In this document: positions 16,721 through 25,864 of the stretch, one piece after another | How the letters are laid out: every line of letters begins with the position of its first letter | Position numbering within the stretch: position 1 is the stretch's first letter | Assembly (NCBI GenBank): GCA_964640175.1 | Contig: CAZXFW010000014.1 | Span: 1 to 57,621, forward strand | Source of the DNA: JACKDX01 sp964640175 | GTDB taxonomy: Bacteria > Myxococcota_A > Polyangia > Polyangiales > GCA-016699535 | Direction of reading: 5' to 3' | Length of the DNA stretch: 57,621 nt | Position numbers and translations under genes: made by a program | Notes under the pieces: generated by a model | Databases searched by the model: none | Told to the model about the DNA's origin: nothing | The model's input: the letters and a program-made list of their open reading frames with translations, nothing else

Positions 16721-18820
16721 TTATTTCAGATGGTGTTCTAACGGCAGCGCTTCGCTTGCCAGTTGTGGAGCGACCGTCACGAAGGCATCATGGGTGCGTT
16801 TGGCTGCTTCTAGGTTTCCTTCAGCGAGCTCAATCCAAGCAAGCTGTAGCACAGAGCGAACATCTCCCCGCTTAAGCTGATAGTTCAGTAATTGTCTCGC
16901 GTGGTCCGATGCCCCTATGGCCCAAAGTAGACAAGCTGCTTCGCGCACGGCGTCTTCTTTAGAAACTAAAAACGCATCGGGATCGCGAACGACAGGGGGA
17001 GGGATGTGAGCTTGTTTGACGGTGGTTCCTGAAAGCAACCGAAGCTCTGAAGAGGGCAAGCCACGTAACGCATAGCGTAACGCTTCAAGCGCTTCGTCTA
17101 TTCGCTGCCGAACTACCAGTCGCTTGGCGCGGCTGATTTCGTGATGCCGCAGCACAGCCATGGCGGCCCCATAATCTCCAATGGGCGAGGTCATGATGTC
17201 CTGTCCCAAGGCGGTAGTCCAACGTTCTGCCATCGAGGCGTTAAGTTGTGTTTCAAGGACATTGTGGCCGGTGGGAAGATACACGTAAGGCCCCAAGATT
17301 AATCCTTGTCCCTGCGTGGGCCAGTGTGCTTCTGATACGATGGGCAGATGGCCGAAGGTATGGCGGACAAGGCCGTCGTTGTAGGCCTGCATGGCCGTCT
17401 GGCCACGGCCGCGGCGTGGACGGCCATCAAAGTAGGGATGGGCACGCAGGGTTTGCCAGTGCCACGAAGAGGTTGCGAGTCCACTGATGAACAATGCGAT
17501 GTCGGGGCGAGCTCCATCAATGGCCTGAGCCATCATCCAGGCTGCAGCAGTAAAGTCTGTTTCTACGATGACCAAGCTTTTAGGAGGCGGGGCTTCCGTT
17601 AACACTTCTGAGAACGTTTCAAGCGCAGGGATTTCGGCCTCAAGTATGGATGGTATGCTTGAGAGTGTGGGAATGTTCAGAGCGATTAACAATAGACCAC
17701 ATGCCGAGAGGATTCCGTTATGGTGGCTAGTGGACCACCACGAAAATCCTGCGGCACCGGTGGCAAGCATGAGTGCAACCACAGGGCCAAAATACGCGAT
17801 ATTGTCTGGGTTTCGCACTTGAAGCGGTTGCAAGCATCCTGCCGCCAAAGCAAACAACGCACCCAAAATCACCGCGATGTGCAGTTTGCGTTGATAAGAA
17901 GGCAGATGTGCGATTTGAAGCAGTGCAAGGCCCATTCCGACGATTGGAAGAATGCCACACGCTGCAATTGCAAACCCCAAGGCATCGAGGCTTTGGTGCA
18001 GCCATGAGTGCTCTGTTGCGCCTAAGTTGTGTTGATAGGCTCTTGCACTCAGATAATCCCAAAACCCTTGCCCTGTGGAGGGCTTTCCCCACATGGGTGC
18101 GCCAGCATAAGCTCGAAGTGGAAGCCAGCTTAAAAAAGCAAGCCCGCAAAACGTTGCCATGCTTCCCGCAAGGATAAAAGGCCCGCTTAGCCAACGGCGC
18201 CAGGGGACTACGAAAAGCGAACACAGGATCATTCCTAAGGGCGCTAGGGCGTGCGGTGCATGGACGGACATGCAAAGCGTTGCAGCAAACGTTGCTTGTC
18301 CCAGGTGTGTTAAGCGAGCGTGTTGCATCCAACGGATCGCGTGGTACGTTCCGTATAAGCTCAGCGCTAAAGCCAATCCATAGACTTCGATGCGCAACGC
18401 TTGACGTAAAACGACAGAACTCAACAAAAAGCCCATCGCCGCTGCATCTGGTGCGGCGTATTGGACCCAACCTGTAAGCGTAGCGTTTTGATCGAAGGGT
18501 TGTGCTGCGTCGTGGCGTGTGGACTGTTGGAGGGCTTGAACGATGCGAATGACCCACCACGCGGCGAGGAGCTCCGTCCCGGTACTTAATGAGGCCATGC
18601 GCCAAGGAATGGGACCGAGGGGCAATGCGATTGCGACGTGTGCAATGAGAGCATGCAAGGGCTGGCCGGGCGGATGCGACGCTCCTAGGTGCCAAGCGGC
18701 TGCAGCAAGCTCACCGGAATCATAGAGCTGAGGGCCGCTTGCGGCGTGCCAGATGCCCACGCATCCAGCAAGGGATAACCAGACGGCACGCCACGGAACC
18801 ATATGAAGACGTTGGGACAT
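16721..18820 (-). CDS. DUF2723 multi-pass membrane protein (putative O-glycosyltransferase-like)
   Basis: A 699-residue integral membrane protein. The N-terminal signature DSGELAAAAWHLGASHPPGQPL (about 34-55) is the DUF2723 hallmark, related to TMEM260-type O-mannosyltransferases; roughly ten hydrophobic segments follow up to about residue 380. The C-terminal 300 residues are soluble and helical, with TPR-like character (ACLLWAIGASDHARQLL, LAWIELAEGNLEAAKRTHD). It probably uses a lipid-linked sugar at the periplasmic face; substrate unknown. The stop of miaA is only 5 bp upstream. Confidence 0.8.
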   Translation of the reverse strand: MSQRLHMVPWRAVWLSLAGCVGIWHAASGPQLYDSGELAAAAWHLGASHPPGQPLHALIAHVAIALPLGPIPWRMASLSTGTELLAAWWVIRIVQALQQSTRHDAAQPFDQNATLTGWVQYAAPDAAAMGFLLSSVVLRQALRIEVYGLALALSLYGTYHAIRWMQHARLTHLGQATFAATLCMSVHAPHALAPLGMILCSLFVVPWRRWLSGPFILAGSMATFCGLAFLSWLPLRAYAGAPMWGKPSTGQGFWDYLSARAYQHNLGATEHSWLHQSLDALGFAIAACGILPIVGMGLALLQIAHLPSYQRKLHIAVILGALFALAAGCLQPLQVRNPDNIAYFGPVVALMLATGAAGFSWWSTSHHNGILSACGLLLIALNIPTLSSIPSILEAEIPALETFSEVLTEAPPPKSLVIVETDFTAAAWMMAQAIDGARPDIALFISGLATSSWHWQTLRAHPYFDGRPRRGRGQTAMQAYNDGLVRHTFGHLPIVSEAHWPTQGQGLILGPYVYLPTGHNVLETQLNASMAERWTTALGQDIMTSPIGDYGAAMAVLRHHEISRAKRLVVRQRIDEALEALRYALRGLPSSELRLLSGTTVKQAHIPPPVVRDPDAFLVSKEDAVREAACLLWAIGASDHARQLLNYQLKRGDVRSVLQLAWIELAEGNLEAAKRTHDAFVTVAPQLASEALPLEHHLK

Positions 18821-18825
18821 GAAGC

Positions 18826-19776
18826 TTAGAGCATACCGCGATGCCTAAGGTAAGCGTCGATTTTCTGACAAGCCTCCTTTTCCAACAGAGTTTGGGCACT
18901 TGTCCACCATGCAAACCCTGGTTCTCCCCGAAACCATGTTCGTTGCCGGCGTGTATATACTTGTGTGGCCTTAGCAATGTGGCGTTCGGTGATATCGAGG
19001 GGCTGATTCATGCTGAGATGTTCAATCAGTTGGCGATAGCCCACGCTGGTCAAAGGGCGTGCGTGAGAACCGTAACGGGCTAACAGTTGCTGGCATTCTT
19101 GGACCCAGCCGCGTGAGAGCATGTCTTTGGTACGCTGTCGAATGCGTGCGTACAGTGTAGGCCGATCGAGATCGAGCACGAGGTTCAAAGAGTCGTAGCG
19201 TGGTTCACCCAGAGCATGTGTTTTACGCAACTGTCCTAGAGGGACACCGGTTTGTTCGTACACTTCAAGTGCGCGTATAATTCGGACACGGTCGTTAGGG
19301 TGGATGTGCTGAGCTGCGAGAGGATCGACCTCATGAAGCGTTGCATGGAGTGCTTCCGCGTCAAGCGATGCCGTTTTTTGCTCAAGTCGAGCGCGGACGT
19401 GAGGATAGATTTTTGGAGTTACAATCAAGCCACGAAGAAGTGCGCGGATCCATAAGCCTGTTCCTCCTACCACAATGGGGAGCTTGCCACGTTGGATGAC
19501 ATCCGAAATCGCTGTATCGGCGAGGTGTGCATAATCGACAGCGTCGAGGGGTTTATCAGCGGTTGTGACATCCAAAAGATGGTGTGGAATGCCTCTAAGT
19601 TCCTCGGAAGTAGGCTTGGCGGAGCCAATATCAAACCCTGTATAGACTTGTATGGAGTCGGCTCCGATAAGCTCTCCGTTATAACGATGCGCGAGTTCAA
19701 CACCGATAGCGGTTTTTCCTGTTGCGGTGGGTCCTGCGATAACCACCAAAGGTAGCGAGCTTAACGGACGCTGCAT
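18826..19776 (-). CDS. miaA: tRNA dimethylallyltransferase
   Basis: Adds the dimethylallyl group to A37 of UNN-reading tRNAs. P-loop GPTATGKT near the N-terminus, GADSIQVYTGFDIGSAKPT, PHHLLDV and GGTGLWIRALLRG follow in the family order. A C-terminal TKxYxxRQRTWFR equivalent reads TQVYTRRQRTWFRG. Length of 316 aa is typical. Lies 12 bp after the mutL stop, the common mutL-miaA order. Confidence 0.96.
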   Translation of the reverse strand: MQRPLSSLPLVVIAGPTATGKTAIGVELAHRYNGELIGADSIQVYTGFDIGSAKPTSEELRGIPHHLLDVTTADKPLDAVDYAHLADTAISDVIQRGKLPIVVGGTGLWIRALLRGLIVTPKIYPHVRARLEQKTASLDAEALHATLHEVDPLAAQHIHPNDRVRIIRALEVYEQTGVPLGQLRKTHALGEPRYDSLNLVLDLDRPTLYARIRQRTKDMLSRGWVQECQQLLARYGSHARPLTSVGYRQLIEHLSMNQPLDITERHIAKATQVYTRRQRTWFRGEPGFAWWTSAQTLLEKEACQKIDAYLRHRGML

Positions 19777-19788
19777 GTGAAAAGTTCC

Positions 19789-21540
19789 TTAGCGTCCCAG
19801 ACGGCGTTCGATGGTTGCAAAGTCGATTTTATCTACAATGGGTCTGCCATGTGGGCAATGCAAATTAAACGATTCAACGTGATCCAGGTTCGCTAAGAGT
19901 TCTCGACATTCATCAGGACTTAAGTGATCGCCCGCGCGAATCGCGGCATGGCAAGCCATGGTGGCCAATACGGTATCCATGACGTCACTAAAGCTGCGCT
20001 GCCCTTGGCGAGTGAGTTCATCCAAGGCATCTCGTAGCAATCGTCGAGCTGGAACCCGTTGTGCCAACGCGGGAATTGTCTGAACGACCAGAGTTTGTTC
20101 CCCTAAGGCGTGACATTCTAAGCCAAGCGCGGCGAGCTCGGCTGCATGCTGCGTGGCGTAGTCAACGTCGTTGGAAGAGCACTCTACGCGTTCCGGGAAC
20201 AACAAGCGTTGTGTGCGAATACCATTGTGGTGATAGCTTTGATGGAGTTGAAAGAAACGCACGCGTTCGTCTGCAGCATGTTGGTCAATCACATACAGAG
20301 CATCTTCCCCCTCGCAGATGAGCAGTAATCGACGTACTTGGGCCAAGAAATTTAGGGAGGAAAAAAAACCAGTGGATCTAGCTGTAGAGCCAAAGATAGG
20401 CCCATAATGCCCTTTGGAATCTGCAAGCGAAACCTCTAGTGCAGCGCTCCGAGCCTGAGTATACGTTGCGGCTTCAGTCGGATCGGGTCTCATTGACCCT
20501 GGTGACCGAGAAGGGCCGGAACGGTTCGCGGACCAGTGAGTGCCTACGCTCCATGCCAGTTGTTCCAGGTGGCGCGTAAGCAAACGCCTTACGGTTTCAT
20601 AAACTTCACGGGGTTTTGCAAATCGTATTTCTGTTTTCTGAGGGTGTACATTCACGTCCACTTCGTGGGATGGCAGTTCAATGAATACCGCTCCCGTCGG
20701 ATAGCGGCCTGGGGGCAACACGCTGCCATAAGCATGGCTGATGGCGTGGGCCAGCGCGCGATCACGCACGGGGCGTTGGTTTACGAACAAGTGTAACCCC
20801 AGCAGACTTGAGCGTGCTTTTTCTGGAGGTGATAGCACCGCACGGATGTGAATGCCTTGGTGCTCGTCTCGGCACGAACGAAGTGCAGAATCGTTAAGTA
20901 CCAGAATAGCGTGTTCCAAAAGATCATTGCTCGGCATATAATCACGCCAAGAGGCGCCGTCCTTACGCAGAATGAATCGTGTGTGAGGATTGGCCAAAGA
21001 GGCATTGAGACATGTATCTGCAATGTGAGCTGTCTCAGTGGCGGTAGACTTTAAAAATTTCAAACGCGCCGGAACGTTATAGAACAAGTCTCGGACTTCA
21101 ATGGTTGTGCCAGGAGCGCAGCCAGTTTTGGTTGTTTCACCGGCCACAGAACCTTCGACTTCAATCGCAGTGCCTACGGCGTGCTCTGCCTGGCGTGTAT
21201 GCAACGATACGCGTGAGACGGCCGCAATCGAGGCCAATGCTTCTCCGCGAAAGCCAAAGGTGCCGAGGCGTTCCAGGTCGGTGATGTGTTGAATCTTGCT
21301 TGTGGTGTGAGGCTGAATGCATAAGCGTACATCCTCTTCAACCATGCCCACGCCATTATCATGGACACGCATGGAGGCGAGCCCGCCGCCGTACGTATCG
21401 ATTTCAATGCGACTTGCCCCCGCATCAAGGGCATTTTCAATGAGCTCTTTGATGACGTTGGCGGGTCTGCCTACCACCTCGCCGGCTGCAATTTGATTGA
21501 TTAACGCCTGGTCTAAAACATGAATTTTTGCGGTGGACAC
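19789..21540 (-). CDS. mutL: DNA mismatch repair protein MutL
   Basis: GHKL ATPase at the N-terminus: ELIENALDAGA (Glu32/Asn36), DNGVGM (60-65) and GFRGEALASI. A linker follows, then a C-terminal dimerisation/endonuclease domain with DQHAADERVRF, an ACHAAIRAGD helix and CPHGRP. The metal-binding motif normally reads DQHAxxExxxxE; here the last Glu is Phe, so nicking activity may be altered or use another ligand. 583 aa, start near MSTAKIHVLDQALINQIAAGEVV, as in the family. Divergent from the Ser/Thr kinase gene. Confidence 0.95.
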   Translation of the reverse strand: MSTAKIHVLDQALINQIAAGEVVGRPANVIKELIENALDAGASRIEIDTYGGGLASMRVHDNGVGMVEEDVRLCIQPHTTSKIQHITDLERLGTFGFRGEALASIAAVSRVSLHTRQAEHAVGTAIEVEGSVAGETTKTGCAPGTTIEVRDLFYNVPARLKFLKSTATETAHIADTCLNASLANPHTRFILRKDGASWRDYMPSNDLLEHAILVLNDSALRSCRDEHQGIHIRAVLSPPEKARSSLLGLHLFVNQRPVRDRALAHAISHAYGSVLPPGRYPTGAVFIELPSHEVDVNVHPQKTEIRFAKPREVYETVRRLLTRHLEQLAWSVGTHWSANRSGPSRSPGSMRPDPTEAATYTQARSAALEVSLADSKGHYGPIFGSTARSTGFFSSLNFLAQVRRLLLICEGEDALYVIDQHAADERVRFFQLHQSYHHNGIRTQRLLFPERVECSSNDVDYATQHAAELAALGLECHALGEQTLVVQTIPALAQRVPARRLLRDALDELTRQGQRSFSDVMDTVLATMACHAAIRAGDHLSPDECRELLANLDHVESFNLHCPHGRPIVDKIDFATIERRLGR

Positions 21541-21605
21541 GGCAAGACAGTTCTACCGCAGTAGACCCTTTCTGACCATCCGGCTATCATAACTCAAGGT
21601 CTGTA

Positions 21606-23336
21606 ATGTCACAAAGCGCCGCTCGACGAAGTTCCCGAAGCTGTCCCCATTGCAAGACTGTCTATCCAGGTGGAGAATTATTTTGTCCGTTGGACGGTAC
21701 CCGGTTGGTATCGCCTTCGATAGGGACGGAAATGCTGTCAACGGATCCTTTGCTGGGGATGGTGGTTTCAGGCCGATATAAGATTCTCCGGCGTATCGGC
21801 GAAGGCGGCATGGGGATTGTCTATGAAGCCGAGCACGTGGTGATCGAAAAGCGTGTTGCTCTAAAGGTATTACGAGACGATTTTTCAAGGCGTCCAGAAT
21901 TGGTTGAGCGATTTCGTCAAGAAGCAAGGAGCGCGTCACGTATTGGCCACGACCATATCGTCGATATTTCAGACTTCGGCGAGACACCCAGTGGCGCGAA
22001 CTACTTCGTAATGGAGATGCTGAACGGGGAAGACCTTGCTATGTTACTCCAGCGAGAGAGCATGGTTGACCCAGAGTTTGCCGTGCACATTGTGTTGCAA
22101 TGTTGTCGAGGATTAGGCGCGGCGCATGCCAAGGGCATCATTCACCGTGACATGAAGCCTGAAAACATTTTTCTTGTAGAGCGGGAAGGCCGCAAAGACT
22201 TCGTCAAACTTGTCGATTTCGGGATCGCCAAGATGAGCGATGCCGAAACCTCGGGAGCGCCGGGTCGTAAGCTCACTAAAACAGGGATGATCTTTGGCAC
22301 GCCTGAGTACATGTCGCCTGAACAGGCGGCGGGAAAGGCGTTGGATCATCGAGTAGACATCTATGCCATGGGAATCATCTTATATGAGTTGCTGGCAGGG
22401 CGTGTGCCATTCCTGGGCGACACATTCATGGGAGTTTTGACACAACATATGTTTGAAGCGCCGCGGCCGTTACGTGAGATTAATCCTAATGTACATGTAC
22501 CTCAGGCGTTAGAAAGCGTCGTGCTTAAAGCGTTGGCTAAAGATCCTAACCAACGTTATCGAAGCATGCACGAAATGGCTATCGCGATACAGATGGCGAT
22601 GGGTATGGAGATTTCAGCGCCTAGCGATACCAGTGGAAGGTTTTCAGCAAGTACGACGGGTGCAGGCGGGGGGCATTCCCGTGAGCGTATTTCACGGATC
22701 ACTTCAAGGCGTTATGCATTGGCCGACACGACGTACCTGACAACTTCCAAATTCTCGAAAAAGGTCTGGAGGGTTTTAGCGGGTGTTGCGCTTGCCTTGT
22801 TAGGGCTTGGTGCATTGGGATGGGGGCTTAGGGCCTACTGGCCTACTGAGCGCCTCTCTCGTTCTGCTCTGTCGAAAGGCCCCACGCCATCGCACACGCT
22901 GCCCGCGGTACAAGCGCCTGCGCTGAGGCCGCCGCCCGCAAATGCTCCTGCTGCTCCTCCTGAGCCATTGAAAGCTCCAGAAGGCTCAGAGCAAGTGCAT
23001 ATGGTCACGGTTCGGGTTGCTACCCAGCCCAGTGGGGCTAAACTTGAAGTCAGTGGACGTGGCGTGGTGTGTGAAAAGACTCCGTGCAGTTTTACGACAC
23101 CGAGTGCAGAGCTTGTCACGCTAAATGCCTCGTTGGGGAACGCTTCTGTGGTGCATGAGTTAAGCCCAGAAGTAGATTCGTATGTAACATTACAACTTCA
23201 GCCTCGGACTCCCAGTCGAAGACCAAGGCCTAGGGCTGGTCATACGGATCAGGACGATGAGCCGAAGCCCTCAGAAGCAGAATCACCACCGTCACGTAAC
23301 AGCGGGGAGCTGAAAGTCCCAGATATTTTTCGATAG
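21606..23336 (+). CDS. Transmembrane Ser/Thr protein kinase with zinc-ribbon N-terminus and PEGA-like domain
   Basis: Residues 13-30 carry CPHCKTVYPGGELFCPLDG, a short zinc-ribbon-like element with three Cys. A PknB-type kinase follows: glycine loop GEGGMGIVYEA, Lys87, HRD 180-182, DFG 204-206, GTPEYMSPEQA. A single membrane helix lies at about 388-411, after a Ser/Thr-rich juxtamembrane stretch. An external Pro-rich linker and a PEGA-type beta domain (VRVATQPSGAKLEV, about 468-535) follow. The ribbon is on the cytoplasmic side and the PEGA domain outside. Typical of Myxococcota signalling, possibly feeding FHA proteins such as the 13769 activator. Substrate unknown. Confidence 0.93.
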   Translation: MSQSAARRSSRSCPHCKTVYPGGELFCPLDGTRLVSPSIGTEMLSTDPLLGMVVSGRYKILRRIGEGGMGIVYEAEHVVIEKRVALKVLRDDFSRRPELVERFRQEARSASRIGHDHIVDISDFGETPSGANYFVMEMLNGEDLAMLLQRESMVDPEFAVHIVLQCCRGLGAAHAKGIIHRDMKPENIFLVEREGRKDFVKLVDFGIAKMSDAETSGAPGRKLTKTGMIFGTPEYMSPEQAAGKALDHRVDIYAMGIILYELLAGRVPFLGDTFMGVLTQHMFEAPRPLREINPNVHVPQALESVVLKALAKDPNQRYRSMHEMAIAIQMAMGMEISAPSDTSGRFSASTTGAGGGHSRERISRITSRRYALADTTYLTTSKFSKKVWRVLAGVALALLGLGALGWGLRAYWPTERLSRSALSKGPTPSHTLPAVQAPALRPPPANAPAAPPEPLKAPEGSEQVHMVTVRVATQPSGAKLEVSGRGVVCEKTPCSFTTPSAELVTLNASLGNASVVHELSPEVDSYVTLQLQPRTPSRRPRPRAGHTDQDDEPKPSEAESPPSRNSGELKVPDIFR

Positions 23337-23407
23337 TTGTTTGGCGGCAACGATTCCTGTCACTTGCTTGCTGATGGCATGCTGGCTGAGGTATGACCTA
23401 GGCTATC

Positions 23408-25858
23408 ATGATGAAGCACTGGTATGGTGGGATTGTCGTTGTAGCGATTGTGCTTGGACTCACGCCATCGGTACAGGCGCAACTGGATCGCGGTGTACGC
23501 CCGATGGCCTTGCCCGCCGTGTCGTTAACTGCGCCGGATGATGCCTTGGCAGTCGATGTCAACCCGGCCGCCCTTGGGTTTTTGCCCTCGTGGAGCTTTG
23601 TGTTTTTAATGATGGAATCGACGGGTGATGCCGCTTTCGGTGATGGAGGGGTAGGTTTTTTTGGGGCGATACCATTGCCTTTGGGGTTTGCGTTAGGGGC
23701 TAGTGGGCAATCGGTCAATCCAACCCAAGCCTCCGGCCTGGGCGATCGCGGTTTTGCGAATTTAGCACTCGCATTCGCTCCAACCCCCCAGTGGAGCATT
23801 GGTTCAGCGTTACGCTTTGTCACCTCGGGTGACGAACGGATCGATGGCATCGTCACTCCCGATGTGAGCACCATTTGGCGGCCTAGTCATTGGCTTGGGT
23901 TTACGTTCATGGCACGGGATTTTACTGCGCCACGGGATCTGCCGCGTAACTATGTGTTTGGTGTCGGCATGCGTCCTTTTGGCACTCAGATCATGCTGGT
24001 GGATCTGGCCACCTCTGTTAATGATGACGGGGAAGTCGGCACTCGTGCAGCCCTTGATGTTGGTATTCCTTACTTTGGTCGATTTTCAACAGCACTGGAA
24101 GTCAATCGATTGGGTGATTCTGATCGTGACTGGAGGCTTACCACCGGCCTTGCCATGCAGTGGAACAATGCAACGCTTGGCGGCGGTGTGCTTGCGGGGG
24201 ATGGTTTTGAAGACGGGGCAGGATGGTACGTCATGGAGCGCCTGGAGGGCAGCGTTCGTGAGGGGATTGCACAAAGCGCATGGGTACTTGATCTCACGCT
24301 GGATGGTGGTGTGGGCGAGCGGCGTATCCTTGAAGCCATCACGTATCTGGATCGTGCAGTGCATGAATCGAGGGTGGAAGGTGTGTTGTTAAGGTTGCGT
24401 TCGACCGGCATGGGCATGGCTTACGCGCAGGAACTCCGGTTGGCGATCGATGCGTTGCATACTGCGGGCAAACCCGTGGTATGTCATCTCGATGCCGCCA
24501 CAGGCGCCGAATATTATGCATGTGCCAATGCGGCTAAGGTCTTGATCGATCCTGCGGGGGGAATTCGCCTTGTCGGCCCGTCGCTTACCGTGCTGTCGTT
24601 ACGCGAGCTTTTGGATAATGTAGGCGTGCGGGCCGATTTTGCACGTGTCGGTGAGTACAAGAGTGCTCCAGAGCAGTTCACGCATAAAGCAATGAGTGGA
24701 CCGGCGCGTGAGCAGCGTGAAGCGTTGCTCCACGACGTGTACCAGCGTCTCGTAGTGGATTTGGCCAAAGACAGGCACGTCAGCCCTGTGGCCATGAATG
24801 CACTGATTGATCAAGGGCCATTTTTGAGCAATGAGGCGTTAAAGGCACGGCTTGTCAGTGGTTATGGAGATGAGCTCAACCTTGAAGCTCCACTGGCTCA
24901 AGTTTTTGGTGAACATGCGGTGCTTCTTGAAGACTATCCCACGAAGCAACCCCCATACTGGGGAGTTCCGCCACGCATTGGTGTGGTGGTGGTGGACGGT
25001 GACATGGTCGATGGTGACAACGTGGATGTTCCCTTCGTCGACATTCACCTGAGTGGGGGAAAAACAGTCAGCAAAGCGATTCAAGGGTTTATGGAAGACC
25101 CCACCGTGCATGCCATTGTAGTGCGCATAGATAGCCCTGGGGGTTCTGCCATGGCGGCTGACCAAATCTGGCGTGCCATTCGGCGTGCTCGAAAGTATAA
25201 GCCTGTGATTGCATCGTTAGGTGCGGTTGCTGCAAGCGGTGGCTACTACGTGGCTTCTGCGACCGATGAAATCTGGGCAGACCCATCCACAGTGACAGGC
25301 TCGATTGGTGTGTTTTACGGCAAGGTCGATGTGGCTGCATTAGCAGAACGCGTTGGAATAGGTATCGAAGCGCTTTCTCGTGGCAAGCATGCCAATATGG
25401 AATCAATGTGGCGTCCGTTTACAGACGAAGAGCGTGCCGTGCTCACACAAAAAGTAGAATCGTGGTACGGCATGTTTTTACGTCGCGTGGCTGAAGGAAG
25501 AAACATGAGTGTCTCGCGCGTGGATGCCGTGGCGAGAGGGCGCATTTGGTCGGGTGATGCCGCGTCGCGTCTTGGGCTAGTGGATCGGCTGGGAAGTTTT
25601 GCTTCCGCACTTGCTCGCGCCAGAGAGCTTGCCCATTTGGACTCGAATGCGGAAGTCGTGATTCGTCCTGAACGGCCTCAAACGCTTCTGGATTATGTGC
25701 TTAGCACAGGTCCGGACGCTTCGAGTTCTCAACAAAATCCGTGGCTGCGTTTGGGTCCAGACCTACGTAGTGTGGTAGGCTATGTTCTTTCGTTAGAGCG
25801 CCTTGGTGTAGGAGTGCCGTTGGCGCGGCTTCCGTGGGCCAACCATGGTGGATTGTAG
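23408..25858 (+). CDS. sppA: Signal peptide peptidase SppA with outer-membrane-protein-like N-terminal extension
   Basis: 816 residues. A Sec signal (cleavage near VQAQ, residue 24) is followed by about 250 residues of glycine-rich, alternating hydrophobic strands (VNPAALGFLPSWSFVF, YVFGVGMRPFG) that resemble beta-barrel or PorV-type outer-membrane proteins. Two SppA-type ClpP-fold halves follow. The catalytic Lys is Lys418 in VGEYKSAPEQF and the nucleophile Ser610 in AVAASGGYYVAS, matching the Lys/Ser dyad of 67-kDa SppA. SppA normally clears cleaved signal peptides at the inner membrane; the fused beta domain and cleaved-type signal instead suggest a periplasmic or outer-membrane location (inference). 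Starts 71 bp after the kinase gene and is 6 bp from the reductase gene. Confidence 0.88.
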   Translation: MMKHWYGGIVVVAIVLGLTPSVQAQLDRGVRPMALPAVSLTAPDDALAVDVNPAALGFLPSWSFVFLMMESTGDAAFGDGGVGFFGAIPLPLGFALGASGQSVNPTQASGLGDRGFANLALAFAPTPQWSIGSALRFVTSGDERIDGIVTPDVSTIWRPSHWLGFTFMARDFTAPRDLPRNYVFGVGMRPFGTQIMLVDLATSVNDDGEVGTRAALDVGIPYFGRFSTALEVNRLGDSDRDWRLTTGLAMQWNNATLGGGVLAGDGFEDGAGWYVMERLEGSVREGIAQSAWVLDLTLDGGVGERRILEAITYLDRAVHESRVEGVLLRLRSTGMGMAYAQELRLAIDALHTAGKPVVCHLDAATGAEYYACANAAKVLIDPAGGIRLVGPSLTVLSLRELLDNVGVRADFARVGEYKSAPEQFTHKAMSGPAREQREALLHDVYQRLVVDLAKDRHVSPVAMNALIDQGPFLSNEALKARLVSGYGDELNLEAPLAQVFGEHAVLLEDYPTKQPPYWGVPPRIGVVVVDGDMVDGDNVDVPFVDIHLSGGKTVSKAIQGFMEDPTVHAIVVRIDSPGGSAMAADQIWRAIRRARKYKPVIASLGAVAASGGYYVASATDEIWADPSTVTGSIGVFYGKVDVAALAERVGIGIEALSRGKHANMESMWRPFTDEERAVLTQKVESWYGMFLRRVAEGRNMSVSRVDAVARGRIWSGDAASRLGLVDRLGSFASALARARELAHLDSNAEVVIRPERPQTLLDYVLSTGPDASSSQQNPWLRLGPDLRSVVGYVLSLERLGVGVPLARLPWANHGGL

Positions 25859-25864
25859 TGGCGC

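Noticed and set aside
17727..18695. 322-codon frame inside the DUF2723 gene in another frame
   Set aside because: Arg/Ser/His-rich composition typical of frame shadows; the membrane protein frame is continuous.
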